A stretch of 55,160 nucleotides of DNA, taken from assembly GCF_002300555.2 (NCBI RefSeq), contig NZ_NTHN02000034.1, positions 1 through 55,160 on the forward strand, read 5' to 3'. The translations under genes were made by a program, and so were the position numbers. This DNA is from Alloyangia mangrovi. GTDB taxonomy: Bacteria > Pseudomonadota > Alphaproteobacteria > Rhodobacterales > Rhodobacteraceae. Positions 1 through 8,470 of the stretch are shown here, in pieces. Each line of letters opens with the position of its first letter. Positions within the stretch are counted from its first letter, which is position 1. Under the pieces are notes generated by a model. That model worked only from the letters and a program-made list of their open reading frames with translations, searched no databases and was not told where the DNA came from.

Positions 1-1
1 G

Positions 2-352
2 CTGTCGGGCGTGGCGGCGCTGCGCCAGGACCTCACCGGCGCGTTGCAGCCCGGAGCCACGGCGCCGCTCGCCTTCCACGAGGCCTACCCGGCGGAGGTG
101 ACGCTGCGCGCGCCCTCGGAGGGAGGGCTTGTCCGGCTCTGGACGGTGGGGCAGGACGCCTCGGGTGGGGCGGTCGTGGCCTGGGCCTTTGCCGCCGAGC
201 CCTATCACGACGCCCCGACCCACATCGCGCGAGCCGAAGTGCTGGCGCTTCTGAAAGCGCAGGGCGCGGGGATCGATGAGGCACCTGCGGGCAGCGGGGC
301 GCAACGTCCGGCTCTGGTCACCTTCCCGAAGGAGGCGGGGGCCACCGACTGA
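2..352 (+). CDS. C-terminal part of an unrecognised protein (5' end outside window)
   Basis: An open frame runs in from the left edge with no start codon of its own and stops with TGA at 350-352. About 116 residues are visible. They are moderately hydrophobic with no obvious membrane segment. A middle part rich in Trp, Val and Ala (LVRLWTVGQ, VVAWAFAAEPYHD) is followed by a short helix (ARAEVLALLKAQG) and a low-complexity tail. I do not recognise the family. The codon third positions are strongly G/C, as in the neighbouring genes, so it is probably a real gene. It converges on the MFS transporter. Confidence 0.55.
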   Translation: MSGVAALRQDLTGALQPGATAPLAFHEAYPAEVTLRAPSEGGLVRLWTVGQDASGGAVVAWAFAAEPYHDAPTHIARAEVLALLKAQGAGIDEAPAGSGAQRPALVTFPKEAGATD

Positions 353-437
353 CCACCGCCGGGGGAGCGTGCATGCACCCGACCGACCCTGCGCCCGCAC
401 CGCTCCTCGGGAAACAGGCGCCGGGGGGTGATCGGCG

Positions 438-1691
438 TCAATCCCCGGTTTCGACCGCGCTTTCCCGGTGCGCCGAGGTCGCCGCCTCGCCCGCGGGAGA
501 GGTGGCGGCGAGCCGGCGGCGCAGCGGCAGCAGCCCGAGAGCCGAGACCGCGGCAAAGCCGGCACCGGCCAGGAAGGTGGCGCCGGGGCCGTAGGCCTCC
601 CACAGCGCCCCTGCGAGCAGGCTGGCGATCAGCAGGGCGACCCCGGTCACAAGATTGAACATTCCGAAGGCAGTCCCGCGAAGCTCTTCGGGCACGGCCT
701 CGGCAACCAGCGCCGCAAGAAGCCCCTGCGTGAAACCCATGTGCAGACCCCAGATGAGCACACCGACGGCGATGCCCGGCAGCCCGTCCGAAAGCGCCAG
801 CACGAGGTCCGCAACGATCAGCAACCCGAGGCCGCAGAGCAGCAGGCCCATCCGGCCGATCCGGTCCGAGAGCACCCCGATGGGCCAGGCCGAGAGCGCG
901 TAGACAAGGTTCATCCCGACCAGCACCAGCGGCACCAGCATCAGTGGCGTGCCCGCGGTCTGCGCGCGCAGGATCAGGAAGGCCTCGCTGAACCGCGCGA
1001 GGGTGAACAGTGTGGCGACCACGACGACCCACCAGTACACTCCGCCGAGCAGCTTCAGCTCGGCGCGGGCCAGCGGGTTGCGCACCTTGCGGCGGGTGAC
1101 AGGACGCGCGGGTTCCTGCACGACCCACAGCAGCAGCCCCACTGACAGGAACGCCGGTATGACGGCGATCCAGAATACGCTGCGGAAGTCGTCCGAGAAG
1201 AGCCACATCAGCCCGATCGCCGCGAGCGGTCCGAGAAAGGCCCCCACGGTGTCGAGCGACTGGCGCAGCCCGAAGGCGGCCCCCCTCAGCCCCGGCGGCG
1301 CGAGGTCGGCGACCAGAGCGTCGCGTGGCGCGCCCCGGATGCCCTTGCCGATCCGGTCGATGAACCGTGCCGCGACCACCCAGCCCAGCGAGCCCGCGAG
1401 CGGGAAAACCGGCTTGGTCACCGCCGCCAGCCCGTAGCCGAGCGCCGCCAGTTCCTTGCGGCGCCCGATGCGGTCCGACAGCGCGCCGGAGAAGACCTTG
1501 GTGATGGCGGCGGTGGCCTCCGCGATGCCCTCGATGACGCCGAGTGCCAGCGCCGAGGCGCCGAGGCCGACCGTGAGGTAGACCGGCAGCAGAGCATGGA
1601 TCATCTCTGACGAGACGTCCATCAGCAGCGAAACGAACCCGAGCGCCCAGATGCCCGCGGGCAGGCGTGCCTTGGTCTTGGGGTTTTGCAT
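438..1691 (-). CDS. MFS transporter
   Basis: Predicted inner-membrane secondary transporter of 417 residues, the usual length for a 12-helix major facilitator. Hydrophobic segments alternate with short loops throughout. A cytoplasmic-loop signature of the motif A type is seen at about residues 71-79 (SDRIGRRKE) and is repeated in the second half (SDRIGRM), as expected for the internal duplication. The first helix carries MDVSSEMIHALLP, common in MFS proteins annotated as drug or metabolite exporters. The substrate cannot be read from the sequence. It lies 200 bases downstream of thiX on the same strand but the gap suggests a separate unit. Confidence 0.85.
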   Translation of the reverse strand: MQNPKTKARLPAGIWALGFVSLLMDVSSEMIHALLPVYLTVGLGASALALGVIEGIAEATAAITKVFSGALSDRIGRRKELAALGYGLAAVTKPVFPLAGSLGWVVAARFIDRIGKGIRGAPRDALVADLAPPGLRGAAFGLRQSLDTVGAFLGPLAAIGLMWLFSDDFRSVFWIAVIPAFLSVGLLLWVVQEPARPVTRRKVRNPLARAELKLLGGVYWWVVVVATLFTLARFSEAFLILRAQTAGTPLMLVPLVLVGMNLVYALSAWPIGVLSDRIGRMGLLLCGLGLLIVADLVLALSDGLPGIAVGVLIWGLHMGFTQGLLAALVAEAVPEELRGTAFGMFNLVTGVALLIASLLAGALWEAYGPGATFLAGAGFAAVSALGLLPLRRRLAATSPAGEAATSAHRESAVETGD

Positions 1692-1892
1692 GGTCTGTTC
1701 GCCTTCGGTGGTGCACGGCCACCAAAGACGCTGGGTGGGCGGGGTTGCAAGAGCTTTCCGGACAGGGCGCCCGGACCGCTGTCCGGGACGCCGGATTGAA
1801 GCGCTTTCGAGGGGCGCGCATGCAGATTGCGGGCAAGGGGTCCCCAGTGCCGAGCTGCAGGGCGAGGTCGGCCCCCGCCCGACAGATGCGCG

Positions 1893-2636
1893 TCAGCCCC
1901 GTTCCTCGAGTGAGGCGCCGAGATGCCGCGTCGCCAGATGCACCAGGAGATGCAGCAAAACCGCGAAGACCCCCAGCGTCAGCATCGCGGCGAACATCAG
2001 GTCGGTCTTGGCACGGCCGTTTGCCAGCAGCATGAGGTAGCCGAGCCCGCGCGAGGCACCGACCCATTCGCCGATCACCGCGCCGATGGGCGCGTAGACC
2101 GCGGCGAGCCGAATGCCGGAGCCCAGCGACGGCAGCGCCGCGGGAATGCGGATCAGCCACAATGTGCGCCAGCGTCCCGCCTGCATGGTCTGCGAAAGGT
2201 CCAGCAGCCCCTGCGGAGTCCGCATGAGGCCGTCGCAGAAGGACGAGGTGACCGGGAAGTAGATGATCAGCACGGCCATGGCGATCTTCGATCCCAGCCC
2301 GAAACCGAGCCACAGCGTCAGGATCGGCGCGAGCGCGAAGACCGGCAGCGCCTGGGTGAAGACCAGGACCGGCTGGATTACCAGCCGCCCGATGCGCGAG
2401 CTTGCGAGGTAGATCGCGCTTGCGATGCCGAGCGCCGTCCCGATGCCGAGGCCGATCAGAACTTCCATTGCAGTAATCAGGGTGTGCTCGGCGATGAGCA
2501 GGCGATTGGTCCACCACGTCTCGGCCACGAGCAGAGGCCCGGGCAGGATGAACTTCGGCAGTCCGGTCAGGGTGACAATCCCTTGCCAGAGCACCAGCGC
2601 AAAGCCGACCGCCACAAGGCCCGAGGCATATTTCAT
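1893..2636 (-). CDS. thiX: ThiX: HMP-precursor ABC transporter permease
   Basis: Membrane permease of the ThiXYZ importer, which in known systems takes up an N-formyl aminomethyl-pyrimidine salvage precursor of thiamine. The 247-residue protein has about six hydrophobic segments and the conserved permease loop EWVGASRGLGYL, where the ATPase docks. It belongs to the SsuC/TauC-like permease family. I chose the ATG at 2636 (MKYASGLV) because it overlaps the thiZ stop as ATGA; an upstream in-frame ATG at 2678 would add 14 residues inside thiZ. It is the last gene of the thiamine operon. Context with tenA, thiY and thiZ fixes the assignment. Confidence 0.88.
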   Translation of the reverse strand: MKYASGLVAVGFALVLWQGIVTLTGLPKFILPGPLLVAETWWTNRLLIAEHTLITAMEVLIGLGIGTALGIASAIYLASSRIGRLVIQPVLVFTQALPVFALAPILTLWLGFGLGSKIAMAVLIIYFPVTSSFCDGLMRTPQGLLDLSQTMQAGRWRTLWLIRIPAALPSLGSGIRLAAVYAPIGAVIGEWVGASRGLGYLMLLANGRAKTDLMFAAMLTLGVFAVLLHLLVHLATRHLGASLEERG

Positions 2637-3361
2637 CACGCGGCGTCCCGAAGCTGGCGCAGCAGCGCGGCCTGGCATTGCAGCGTCTCCAGATCGTCCA
2701 CCGGGCGCGGGATCGCGGCGGCGGGCGGCGGGCAGGGAGTCACGCCACCGGCAGTCAGCACGAGGATCGCGTGACCCAGCCGCGCCGCCTCGCCGGGATC
2801 ATGGGTGACCACCAGCACCGTCCGGCCCCGCAGCAATTCGACCGCCAGCTCCTGCATCGCCGCCCGTGTCTGCGCATCGAGCGCCGAGAAGGGCTCGTCG
2901 AGCAGGATGATCGGCTTGTCCTCCATCAGTGTCCTTGCCAGGGCAACGCGTTGGCGCTGCCCGCCGGAGAGCGCGCCGGGTTTCTTGTGGGCATGATCCG
3001 AGAGCCCGACCCGCCCAAGGATATGCGCGAGGCGGTCTGCGTCCGCCGGCTGTCCGCGAAGGCGCGCGCCGAGCCGGATGTTGTCACAGACGCTCGCCCA
3101 GGGCAGCAGCAGGTCGTCCTGCGCCATATAGGCCACCCGGTCCGGGATCGGCGCGGCGTCGGTGGCGGTGATCGTGCCGTCGAAGCGCGCGCCCGTCGGC
3201 AGCCCGCAGATCAGCCGCAGCACTGTGGACTTGCCGACGCCGGAGCCGCCGAGCAGGCAGGTCCAGCGCCCGGCGGGCAGCGTCAGGCCGAGCGGCGCGA
3301 AGAGCGGCGCGCCGTCGATGCTGGCACGCCCCGCAAGCGTGATCCCCGGGGCTGGGCTCAC
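2636..3361 (-). CDS. thiZ: ThiZ: HMP-precursor ABC transporter ATPase
   Basis: Cytoplasmic ATP-binding subunit that powers ThiXY. All ABC motifs are present: Walker A GGSGVGKST, signature LSGGQRQRVALA, Walker B IILLDEPF with D-loop SALD, and the switch His in VVTHDP. The likely start is GTG at 3361, which overlaps the tenA stop as GTGA and gives a protein of about 241 residues beginning VSPAPGITL. An ATG at 3424 exists but would sit well inside tenA. Overlaps with tenA and thiX suggest translational coupling. The family includes SsuB and TauB, so the thiamine role rests on context. Confidence 0.88.
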   Translation of the reverse strand: MSPAPGITLAGRASIDGAPLFAPLGLTLPAGRWTCLLGGSGVGKSTVLRLICGLPTGARFDGTITATDAAPIPDRVAYMAQDDLLLPWASVCDNIRLGARLRGQPADADRLAHILGRVGLSDHAHKKPGALSGGQRQRVALARTLMEDKPIILLDEPFSALDAQTRAAMQELAVELLRGRTVLVVTHDPGEAARLGHAILVLTAGGVTPCPPPAAAIPRPVDDLETLQCQAALLRQLRDAA

Positions 3362-4035
3362 GGCGTCAGCCCCATCTGCCAGAATTGGACCTCGAGCTCG
3401 GTGGCGGTGCGGAAGGTCCGGCACAGCCGCTCCCAGCGGGGCGAGGTCTCGAACTCCGGCCCCAACCTGCGCACCAGCGCGCTATCGAGCAGCTCGCCCA
3501 CGGCGCTGCAACTCGACTGGTAGTCCTCGCCCGCGTAGGTGCCGATCCAATCGGCATAGCACTCCGAACTGGCCTCGGCCTGCAGCCGCGCACCGATCTC
3601 GCCATAGCCCATCACGCAGGGCGCGAGCGCCGCCAGAAGGTCGAGCAGGTCGCCGCTGTAGCCCGCTTCCAGCACGAAGCGCGTGTAGGCAAGGTTCTCG
3701 GGCCGCTCGGTGGTGGCAAAAAGCGCGTCCGCCGGGATACCGGCCTGCGCGCAGATCTCCACGTGCAGCTGCATCTCCTCGGCGACGAGCGCGTTCACCG
3801 TGCCTACGGCGGCCAGCATCTCTGCGTGGGTTTCCGATTTCACAACCGCAAGAGCCCAGGCCCGCGAGAAGTGGACGAGGAACACGTAGTCCTGCCGGAG
3901 GTAGTGGAGAAAGGCCTCGCGCGGCAGGCTGCCGTCGCCAAGCCCCTCGACGAAGGCATGGCGGGTGTAGTCCCGCCATGCCTCGCCCGCCTGCGCGCGC
4001 AGCGCGGCAAAGGCGCGCCCATAGTCCCCGCTCAT
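3358..4035 (-). CDS. tenA: TenA: aminopyrimidine aminohydrolase (thiaminase II)
   Basis: TenA-family enzyme of 225 residues. The Bacillus homologue hydrolyses 4-amino-5-aminomethyl-2-methylpyrimidine to the hydroxymethyl form (HMP), so degraded thiamine can be reused. The catalytic Cys is present at residue 140 (APCVMGY), the conserved Asp-Tyr at 49-50 (RQDYVFL), and the C-terminal acidic/FW motif (TELEVQFW). Length and all-helical composition match the family. It overlaps thiZ downstream and thiY upstream by 4 bases each. Beside ThiXYZ it would process the imported pyrimidine, whose product is then phosphorylated by ThiD. Confidence 0.93.
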   Translation of the reverse strand: MSGDYGRAFAALRAQAGEAWRDYTRHAFVEGLGDGSLPREAFLHYLRQDYVFLVHFSRAWALAVVKSETHAEMLAAVGTVNALVAEEMQLHVEICAQAGIPADALFATTERPENLAYTRFVLEAGYSGDLLDLLAALAPCVMGYGEIGARLQAEASSECYADWIGTYAGEDYQSSCSAVGELLDSALVRRLGPEFETSPRWERLCRTFRTATELEVQFWQMGLTP

Positions 4036-4979
4036 TGCGCGGTCACGTCGAGGGCGATGGCCTCGACGGGGTTCAGCGCGTCGATCATGCCGCTGTCCTT
4101 GAGGAACGCCTCGAAGCGGGCATAGCGCCCCGCGTCAAAGGCCGCCGGCCGCAGCGCGAAGCGCGGCAGCGTGTCCTGCCAGGCGCGGGCGTTCAGCTCG
4201 TCCTGCAGCTCGGGCGAGGTGGCAGAGAAGATCTCCCAGCTTTCCTCGGGGTTGTTGATGATGAACTGCGTCGCTTTCTCGGTCGCGGCGAGGAAGCGGG
4301 CGATCTTGCCCGCGTCCATGCGGTCCGGATTGGCGACGTAGATCAGCTCGTCGTAGGAGGGCACGCCCTCTTCCTCGATGTAGAAGCAGCGCCCCTCGAC
4401 GCCTTCGATCTCCATCTGGTTCAGCTCGAAATTGCGGAAAGCGCCGATCACCGCGTCGACCTGGCCCGACATCAGCGACGGCGAGAGCGAGAAGTTCACG
4501 TTGATCATCTCGATATCCTCGGGCGTGACGCCATGCCCGCCGAGCATCGCCTGAAGCACCGCCTCTTCGACCCCGGCGACGGAAAAGCCGATTTTCCTGC
4601 CCTTGAGGTCGGCCAGTTCCTGCACCGGGCCGTCCTTCAGCACCAGCAGGCAGTTCAGCGGCGTCGCGACCAGCGTGCCGACACGCTTCAGCGGCAGGCC
4701 CTCGTGGATCTGCAGGTGCAGCTGCGGCTGGTAGGAGACGGCAAGGTCGGCCTGTCCGGCGGCGACGAGGCGCGGCGGCGCCGAGGGATCGGCAGGGGCG
4801 ACGATCTCGACCTCGAGATCCTGCTCGGCGAAAAAGCCCTTCTCCTGCGCGATCACGATCGGGCCGTGGTCGGGATTGACGAACCAGTCGAGGAGCAGGG
4901 TCATCTTGTCGGCGGCCAGCGCGGGGCTGGCGGTCAGAAGGGCGAGGGCGGTCAACAGGGATTTCACAGGGGGTTTCAC
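4032..4979 (-). CDS. thiY: ThiY: HMP-precursor substrate-binding protein
   Basis: Periplasmic binding protein of the NMT1/THI5-like family, about 315 residues, with an N-terminal signal peptide (hydrophobic LLTALALLTA, cleavage near SPALAA). The opening of the mature protein, MTLLLDWFVNPDHGP, is typical of ThiY. I prefer the GTG at 4979, which has GGAGGAG six bases upstream; another GTG lies at 4967 and an ATG at 5003 overlaps the thiF stop. Because of a base excess in thiF, the thiF frame as written runs straight into this gene without a stop. A fused ThiF-ThiY is unlikely to be the native product. Confidence 0.9.
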   Translation of the reverse strand: MKPPVKSLLTALALLTASPALAADKMTLLLDWFVNPDHGPIVIAQEKGFFAEQDLEVEIVAPADPSAPPRLVAAGQADLAVSYQPQLHLQIHEGLPLKRVGTLVATPLNCLLVLKDGPVQELADLKGRKIGFSVAGVEEAVLQAMLGGHGVTPEDIEMINVNFSLSPSLMSGQVDAVIGAFRNFELNQMEIEGVEGRCFYIEEEGVPSYDELIYVANPDRMDAGKIARFLAATEKATQFIINNPEESWEIFSATSPELQDELNARAWQDTLPRFALRPAAFDAGRYARFEAFLKDSGMIDALNPVEAIALDVTAQ

Positions 4980-4999
4980 AGGGGGTCTCCTCCGGGGGG

Positions 5000-5957
5000 T
5001 CATGAGGCGGAGGCCGCGACGAGAACGATCTCGCCGGGCCAGGTTTCGGCGATCTGTTCCGCCGCCCGCCAGGCGCGCAGGCCGGTGGCGCAGCACAGCG
5101 CAAGCCGGGTGCCGGGGGCGGGGGGGATGCGAGGCGACGTCGGCGGCGCCGGTGCGCACCGCTTGCGGGTGCAGGAGGGCGCCCTCGGCACGCAAATCGA
5201 TGATGTCGTCCTCGGCCCGCAGCTGCGATGCCGCGACGAAGCGGAAGCCGCGCGCGGGCTCCGGCGCGCCGTCGAAGCGGAAACTCGAGGAACGCAGGCA
5301 CAGCCCGTCGTATTGAACCATCAGCCCGAGCGGCGAGGGCGAGAGCCCCAGCAGCACATTCAGCGCCATCTGCGCCTGCATCGCGCCGAGCGCGCCGACC
5401 ACGGGGCCGAGCACCCCGGCGGTTTCGCAACTGGCGCCACTGTCAGGCGCCTCGGGGAACAGCGCGCGCAGCGAGGGCGCGCCACCGCAGAACCCGCCGA
5501 CATAGCCGCCAAGCCCGAGCGCCGAGGCGCTGATCAGCGGCAGGCGCTCGGCAAGGCACAGGTCGCTCAGCATGTAGCTCACCGCGTAGCTGTCGGCGCA
5601 GTCGAGGACGAGATCGGCATCGGCGACCATGTCCGGCGCGTTGGCGGGGGTCAGGCGGTGCGGCACGGCCTCGACGGTGATCCCGGGGTTGATCGCGCGG
5701 CAGCGCTCGGCTGCCACCTGCGCCTTGGGCCGGTCGCAGTCGGCCTCGGTGAAGAGCGTCTGGCGGTGCAGGTTCGACAGGCTCACCACGTCGCCATCGA
5801 CGATGCTGATCCGGCCCACGCCCGCGCCGGCCAGCAGCGGCAGCACCGGCGCGCCGAGCCCGCCCGCGCCGACCACCAGAACGCGGGCCTCGGCCAGCCG
5901 TCGCTGGCCGGAATCGCCGACTTCCGGCAGGATCATCTGGCGGGCATAGCGGTTCAT
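5000..5957 (-). pseudogene. thiF: ThiF/HesA-like adenylyltransferase with rhodanese tail, frameshifted
   Basis: E1-like enzyme that adenylates the C-terminal Gly-Gly of ThiS before sulfur loading. Visible features are the nucleotide loop VVGAGGLGAPVL, the conserved SNLHRQTLF, and DCADSYAVSYML. The paired zinc cysteines of ThiF/MoeB are not present (FCGGAPSLRALFP). A short rhodanese-like tail follows, starting DIIDLRAEG. The frame breaks in a run of seven G at 5120-5126 (C on the coding strand). Removing one base joins it to APGTRLALCCATGLRAWRA, with a rhodanese-type active-site Cys loop, and a stop at 5000 that overlaps an ATG. The restored protein would be 318 residues. The start ATG 5957 overlaps the thiE stop. 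A sequencing error is the simplest explanation. Confidence 0.82.
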
Positions 5958-6550
5958 CGCGTGGCCTCGAGCCATTCGCGGACGCGCGCCTCGGGGTCGG
6001 CGTTCAGAGTGATGTCGGTGACCGCCGAGACGATGTCCGCCCCGGCCGCGAACACACCACCGGCGCGTTCCACCGACATGCCGCCGATGGCCACCAGCGG
6101 CACCGCGCCGACCCGCGCCTTCCACTCGGTGACGCGCGGCAGCCCCTGCTGGTGCCATTTCATCTTCTTCAGGATCGTCGGGTAGACCGGGCCGAGCGCC
6201 ACGTAGTCCGGCGCCAGCGCCAGCACCCTTTCGAGCTCCTCGTCGTCATGGGTCGAGACACCGAGCTTCAGACCCGCCCTGCGGATGGCGGCGAGATCGG
6301 CGCTGTCCAGATCCTCCTGCCCGAGGTGCAGCCAGTCGCAGCCCAGTTCGATGGCCTCCTGCCAATAGTCATTGACCACCAGCACCGCGCCATGCGCGCG
6401 GCACAGATCGCGCGAGAGCGCGATCTCTTCGCGAACCGCCTCCGGCGGCTGGTCCTTGATGCGCAGCTGCACCAGCTTGACGCCGAGCGGCAGCATCCGG
6501 CGCAGCCAGTCCGAATGGTCGAAGATCGGGTAGAAACGGTCGAGGGTCAT
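5954..6550 (-). CDS. thiE: ThiE: thiamine phosphate synthase
   Basis: TIM-barrel enzyme of 198 residues that joins HMP pyrophosphate and carboxythiazole phosphate to give thiamine phosphate. Recognisable family blocks are VQLRIKD near residue 28, [28 protein letters not shown], the phosphate-binding [13 protein letters not shown] and VAIGGMSVE. Length is slightly short of the usual 205-215 but the core is complete. It overlaps thiG upstream and thiF downstream by four bases each. Known function, coupled expression and the TPP riboswitch at the head of the operon agree. Confidence 0.93.
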   Translation of the reverse strand: MTLDRFYPIFDHSDWLRRMLPLGVKLVQLRIKDQPPEAVREEIALSRDLCRAHGAVLVVNDYWQEAIELGCDWLHLGQEDLDSADLAAIRRAGLKLGVSTHDDEELERVLALAPDYVALGPVYPTILKKMKWHQQGLPRVTEWKARVGAVPLVAIGGMSVERAGGVFAAGADIVSAVTDITLNADPEARVREWLEATR

Positions 6551-7317
6551 GCGAGGAACGCCTTTCCGATCACCGGGGTCGAGGCTTCGGCCATGTCGCG
6601 GGCCTCGATGGGATCGGCCTCATGCGCCAGCCGCCCCGCCTCGATCGCGCGCACCATGGCGCAGGCCATGGCGACGGGATCGCCAGCGCGGGCGACGGCG
6701 GTGTTCAGGAGCACCGCGTCATAGCCCAGTTCCATCGCTTGCGCGGCGTGGCTCGGCAGGCCGATACCGGCATCGATCACCAGCGGCACCTCGGGGAATT
6801 CCGCGCGCATGGCCCGCAACGCATAGGTGTTGTTCAGCCCACGCCCCGAGCCGATCGGCGCGCCCCAGGGCATCAGCACCTCGCAGCCCGCGGCCAGCAG
6901 GCGCTCGCCGACGATCAAATCCTCGGTGGTGTAGGGGAAGACCTGGAAGCCGTCCTCGGTCAGGACCTTCGCCGCCTCGACCAGCTGGAAGACATCAGGC
7001 TGCAGGCTGTCGGTGTGTCCGATCAGCTCGAGCTTGATCCAGCGCGTGTCGAAGACCTCGCGCGCCATGTGGGCGGTGGTGACCGCTTCCTTGACGGTGT
7101 GGCAACCCGCGGTGTTGGGCAGGATGAGCACGCCAAGCTCCTGGATCATCTTCCAGAAGGCGGCGCCCGCGCCCTCGGCCCCCTCGCGGCGCAGCGAGAC
7201 CGTCGCGACCCCGGCGCCGCTTGTCCGGAAGGCCTGTTCGAGGATCGCGGGGCTCGGGTATTGCGCGGTGCCCAGCATCAGCGGGTTGGGCAATTCAGTT
7301 CCGTAGAAACGCTTCAT
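6547..7317 (-). CDS. thiG: ThiG: thiazole synthase
   Basis: Thiazole synthase, 256 residues. It combines deoxyxylulose phosphate, dehydroglycine (from ThiO) and sulfur from ThiS thiocarboxylate. The Schiff-base Lys is at residue 95 in RWIKLELIG. Other family blocks are [26 protein letters not shown] and [13 protein letters not shown] chose the ATG at 7317 because GGGAGG lies six bases before it; an ATG at 7323 overlaps the thiS stop but has no room for a ribosome site. ThiO, ThiS and ThiG adjacency is the classical aerobic thiazole unit. Confidence 0.94.
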   Translation of the reverse strand: MKRFYGTELPNPLMLGTAQYPSPAILEQAFRTSGAGVATVSLRREGAEGAGAAFWKMIQELGVLILPNTAGCHTVKEAVTTAHMAREVFDTRWIKLELIGHTDSLQPDVFQLVEAAKVLTEDGFQVFPYTTEDLIVGERLLAAGCEVLMPWGAPIGSGRGLNNTYALRAMRAEFPEVPLVIDAGIGLPSHAAQAMELGYDAVLLNTAVARAGDPVAMACAMVRAIEAGRLAHEADPIEARDMAEASTPVIGKAFLA

Positions 7318-7319
7318 GG

Positions 7320-7514
7320 TCATCCTCCCTGCATGGGGGCGAGAATTTCGACGCGGTCGCCGTCGCGCAGCGGGTGCGAGGCGCGCAGCCCGGCGGGCAC
7401 GAACTCTTCGTTCACCGCGGTGGCGACGCGCCCGGCAATGCCGCGCTCTTGCAGCAGACCGGCGAGCGTCGTGGCGCTCACCTCATAGGGGGCGCCGTTA
7501 ATCACGATCTTCAT
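7320..7514 (-). CDS. thiS: ThiS: sulfur carrier protein
   Basis: Small ubiquitin-like sulfur carrier of 64 residues starting [12 protein letters not shown]. It ends in the essential Gly-Gly (APMQGG), which ThiF adenylates and which is converted to a thiocarboxylate. The start at 7514 is inside the end of thiO, a 17-base overlap typical of coupled thi genes. A longer in-frame extension upstream belongs to thiO shadow sequence and is not conserved ThiS sequence. Confidence 0.93.
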   Translation of the reverse strand: MKIVINGAPYEVSATTLAGLLQERGIAGRVATAVNEEFVPAGLRASHPLRDGDRVEILAPMQGG

Positions 7515-8466
7515 CGACCATCTCCGAATGGATGTTGTTGAGGGCAAGATCGGCCACGCCTTTCGCCAGCGCCGGGGCCAGCAGGTAGCCGTGGCGATAG
7601 AGGCCATTGGCGTAGATCCGGCCACCGATCCGGCGGATCCGCGGCAGGTTGTCGGGGAAGGCGGGGCGCAGATCGACGCCGATCTCCAGCACCTCGGCCT
7701 CGCCGAAGGCGGGGTTCAGCGCATAGGCGGCACTGAGCAGCTCCAGCATCGAGCGCGCGGTGATCCGGCGGCGGTCCTCGCTTTCGATCATCGTCGCGCC
7801 CAGCATGTAGACGCCGTTGCCGCGCGGCACGATGTAGAGCGGAATCCGCGGGTGCAGCAGGCGGACCGGGCGGGAGAGCGTGACATCCGGGCATCGGATC
7901 ACCAGCATCTCGCCCTTCACCCCGCGCAGGTCGGGCAGGGCGCCGCGCGCGCTCAGGCCGCGGCAGTCGATGGCATTCTGCAGACCCTCGGGCGCCTCCC
8001 CGGCGTGAAAGGCCACGCCGCGCGCCTGCAGCCCGGCGTGGAGGTCGGCCAGCGCCTTGCGGGGGCTCAGATGCGCCTCGTTCTCGAAATAGAGGCCCTT
8101 CGAGAAGCCGTGGAGGTCGGGCTCGAGGTTCGCAAGCTCCGCATCGACCTCGCGAAACCCCTCGGTGCGGCGGGCAAAGCGGCGCAGGTCGGGCAGGTCG
8201 CGCCGCCCGGCGACGACCAGCGTGCCGCGGCGCGCGACCGTGGTGCGGTCTTGCCACCAGCCGATCGCCTCTCGGCCAAGCCGGAGCACCGGCTCCTCGG
8301 CGTTTTCATATTCACACCATGGCGCCAGCATGCCGCCCGCCCACCAAGAGCAGCCATGCGGCCCGGGCGGGCCCGCCGGATCGAAGATCTGCACCGCGGC
8401 CCCGCGCGAGACCAGTTCAGAGGCGACCGCGAGGCCCGCCACACCGGCACCGATGACAGAATACAT
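7498..8466 (-). CDS. thiO: ThiO: glycine oxidase
   Basis: FAD-dependent glycine oxidase that supplies dehydroglycine for the thiazole ring in aerobes. The dinucleotide-binding motif VIGAGVAGLAVA begins at residue 4, which argues for the ATG at 8466 (MYSVIGAG) over the ATG at 8484 that overlaps thiD. The DAO-family blocks CSWWAGGMLAPWCEYE and the C-terminal GLYRHGYLLAP, which contacts the flavin, are present. At 322 residues it is a little shorter than Bacillus ThiO. It follows thiD directly and overlaps thiS. Confidence 0.91.
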   Translation of the reverse strand: MYSVIGAGVAGLAVASELVSRGAAVQIFDPAGPPGPHGCSWWAGGMLAPWCEYENAEEPVLRLGREAIGWWQDRTTVARRGTLVVAGRRDLPDLRRFARRTEGFREVDAELANLEPDLHGFSKGLYFENEAHLSPRKALADLHAGLQARGVAFHAGEAPEGLQNAIDCRGLSARGALPDLRGVKGEMLVIRCPDVTLSRPVRLLHPRIPLYIVPRGNGVYMLGATMIESEDRRRITARSMLELLSAAYALNPAFGEAEVLEIGVDLRPAFPDNLPRIRRIGGRIYANGLYRHGYLLAPALAKGVADLALNNIHSEMVDEDRD

Positions 8467-8470
8467 CGCC

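Noticed and set aside
4032-5957. A natural ThiF-ThiY fusion protein
   Set aside because: The frame is open, but the join would pass through a signal peptide and lose the rhodanese loop visible in the next frame. A one-base excess in the G7 run explains it better.
3162-6185. A plus-strand open frame of about 1000 codons over the thi genes
   Set aside because: It is antisense to thiZ, tenA, thiY, thiF and thiE, all of which have clear catalytic motifs. It is a shadow frame.
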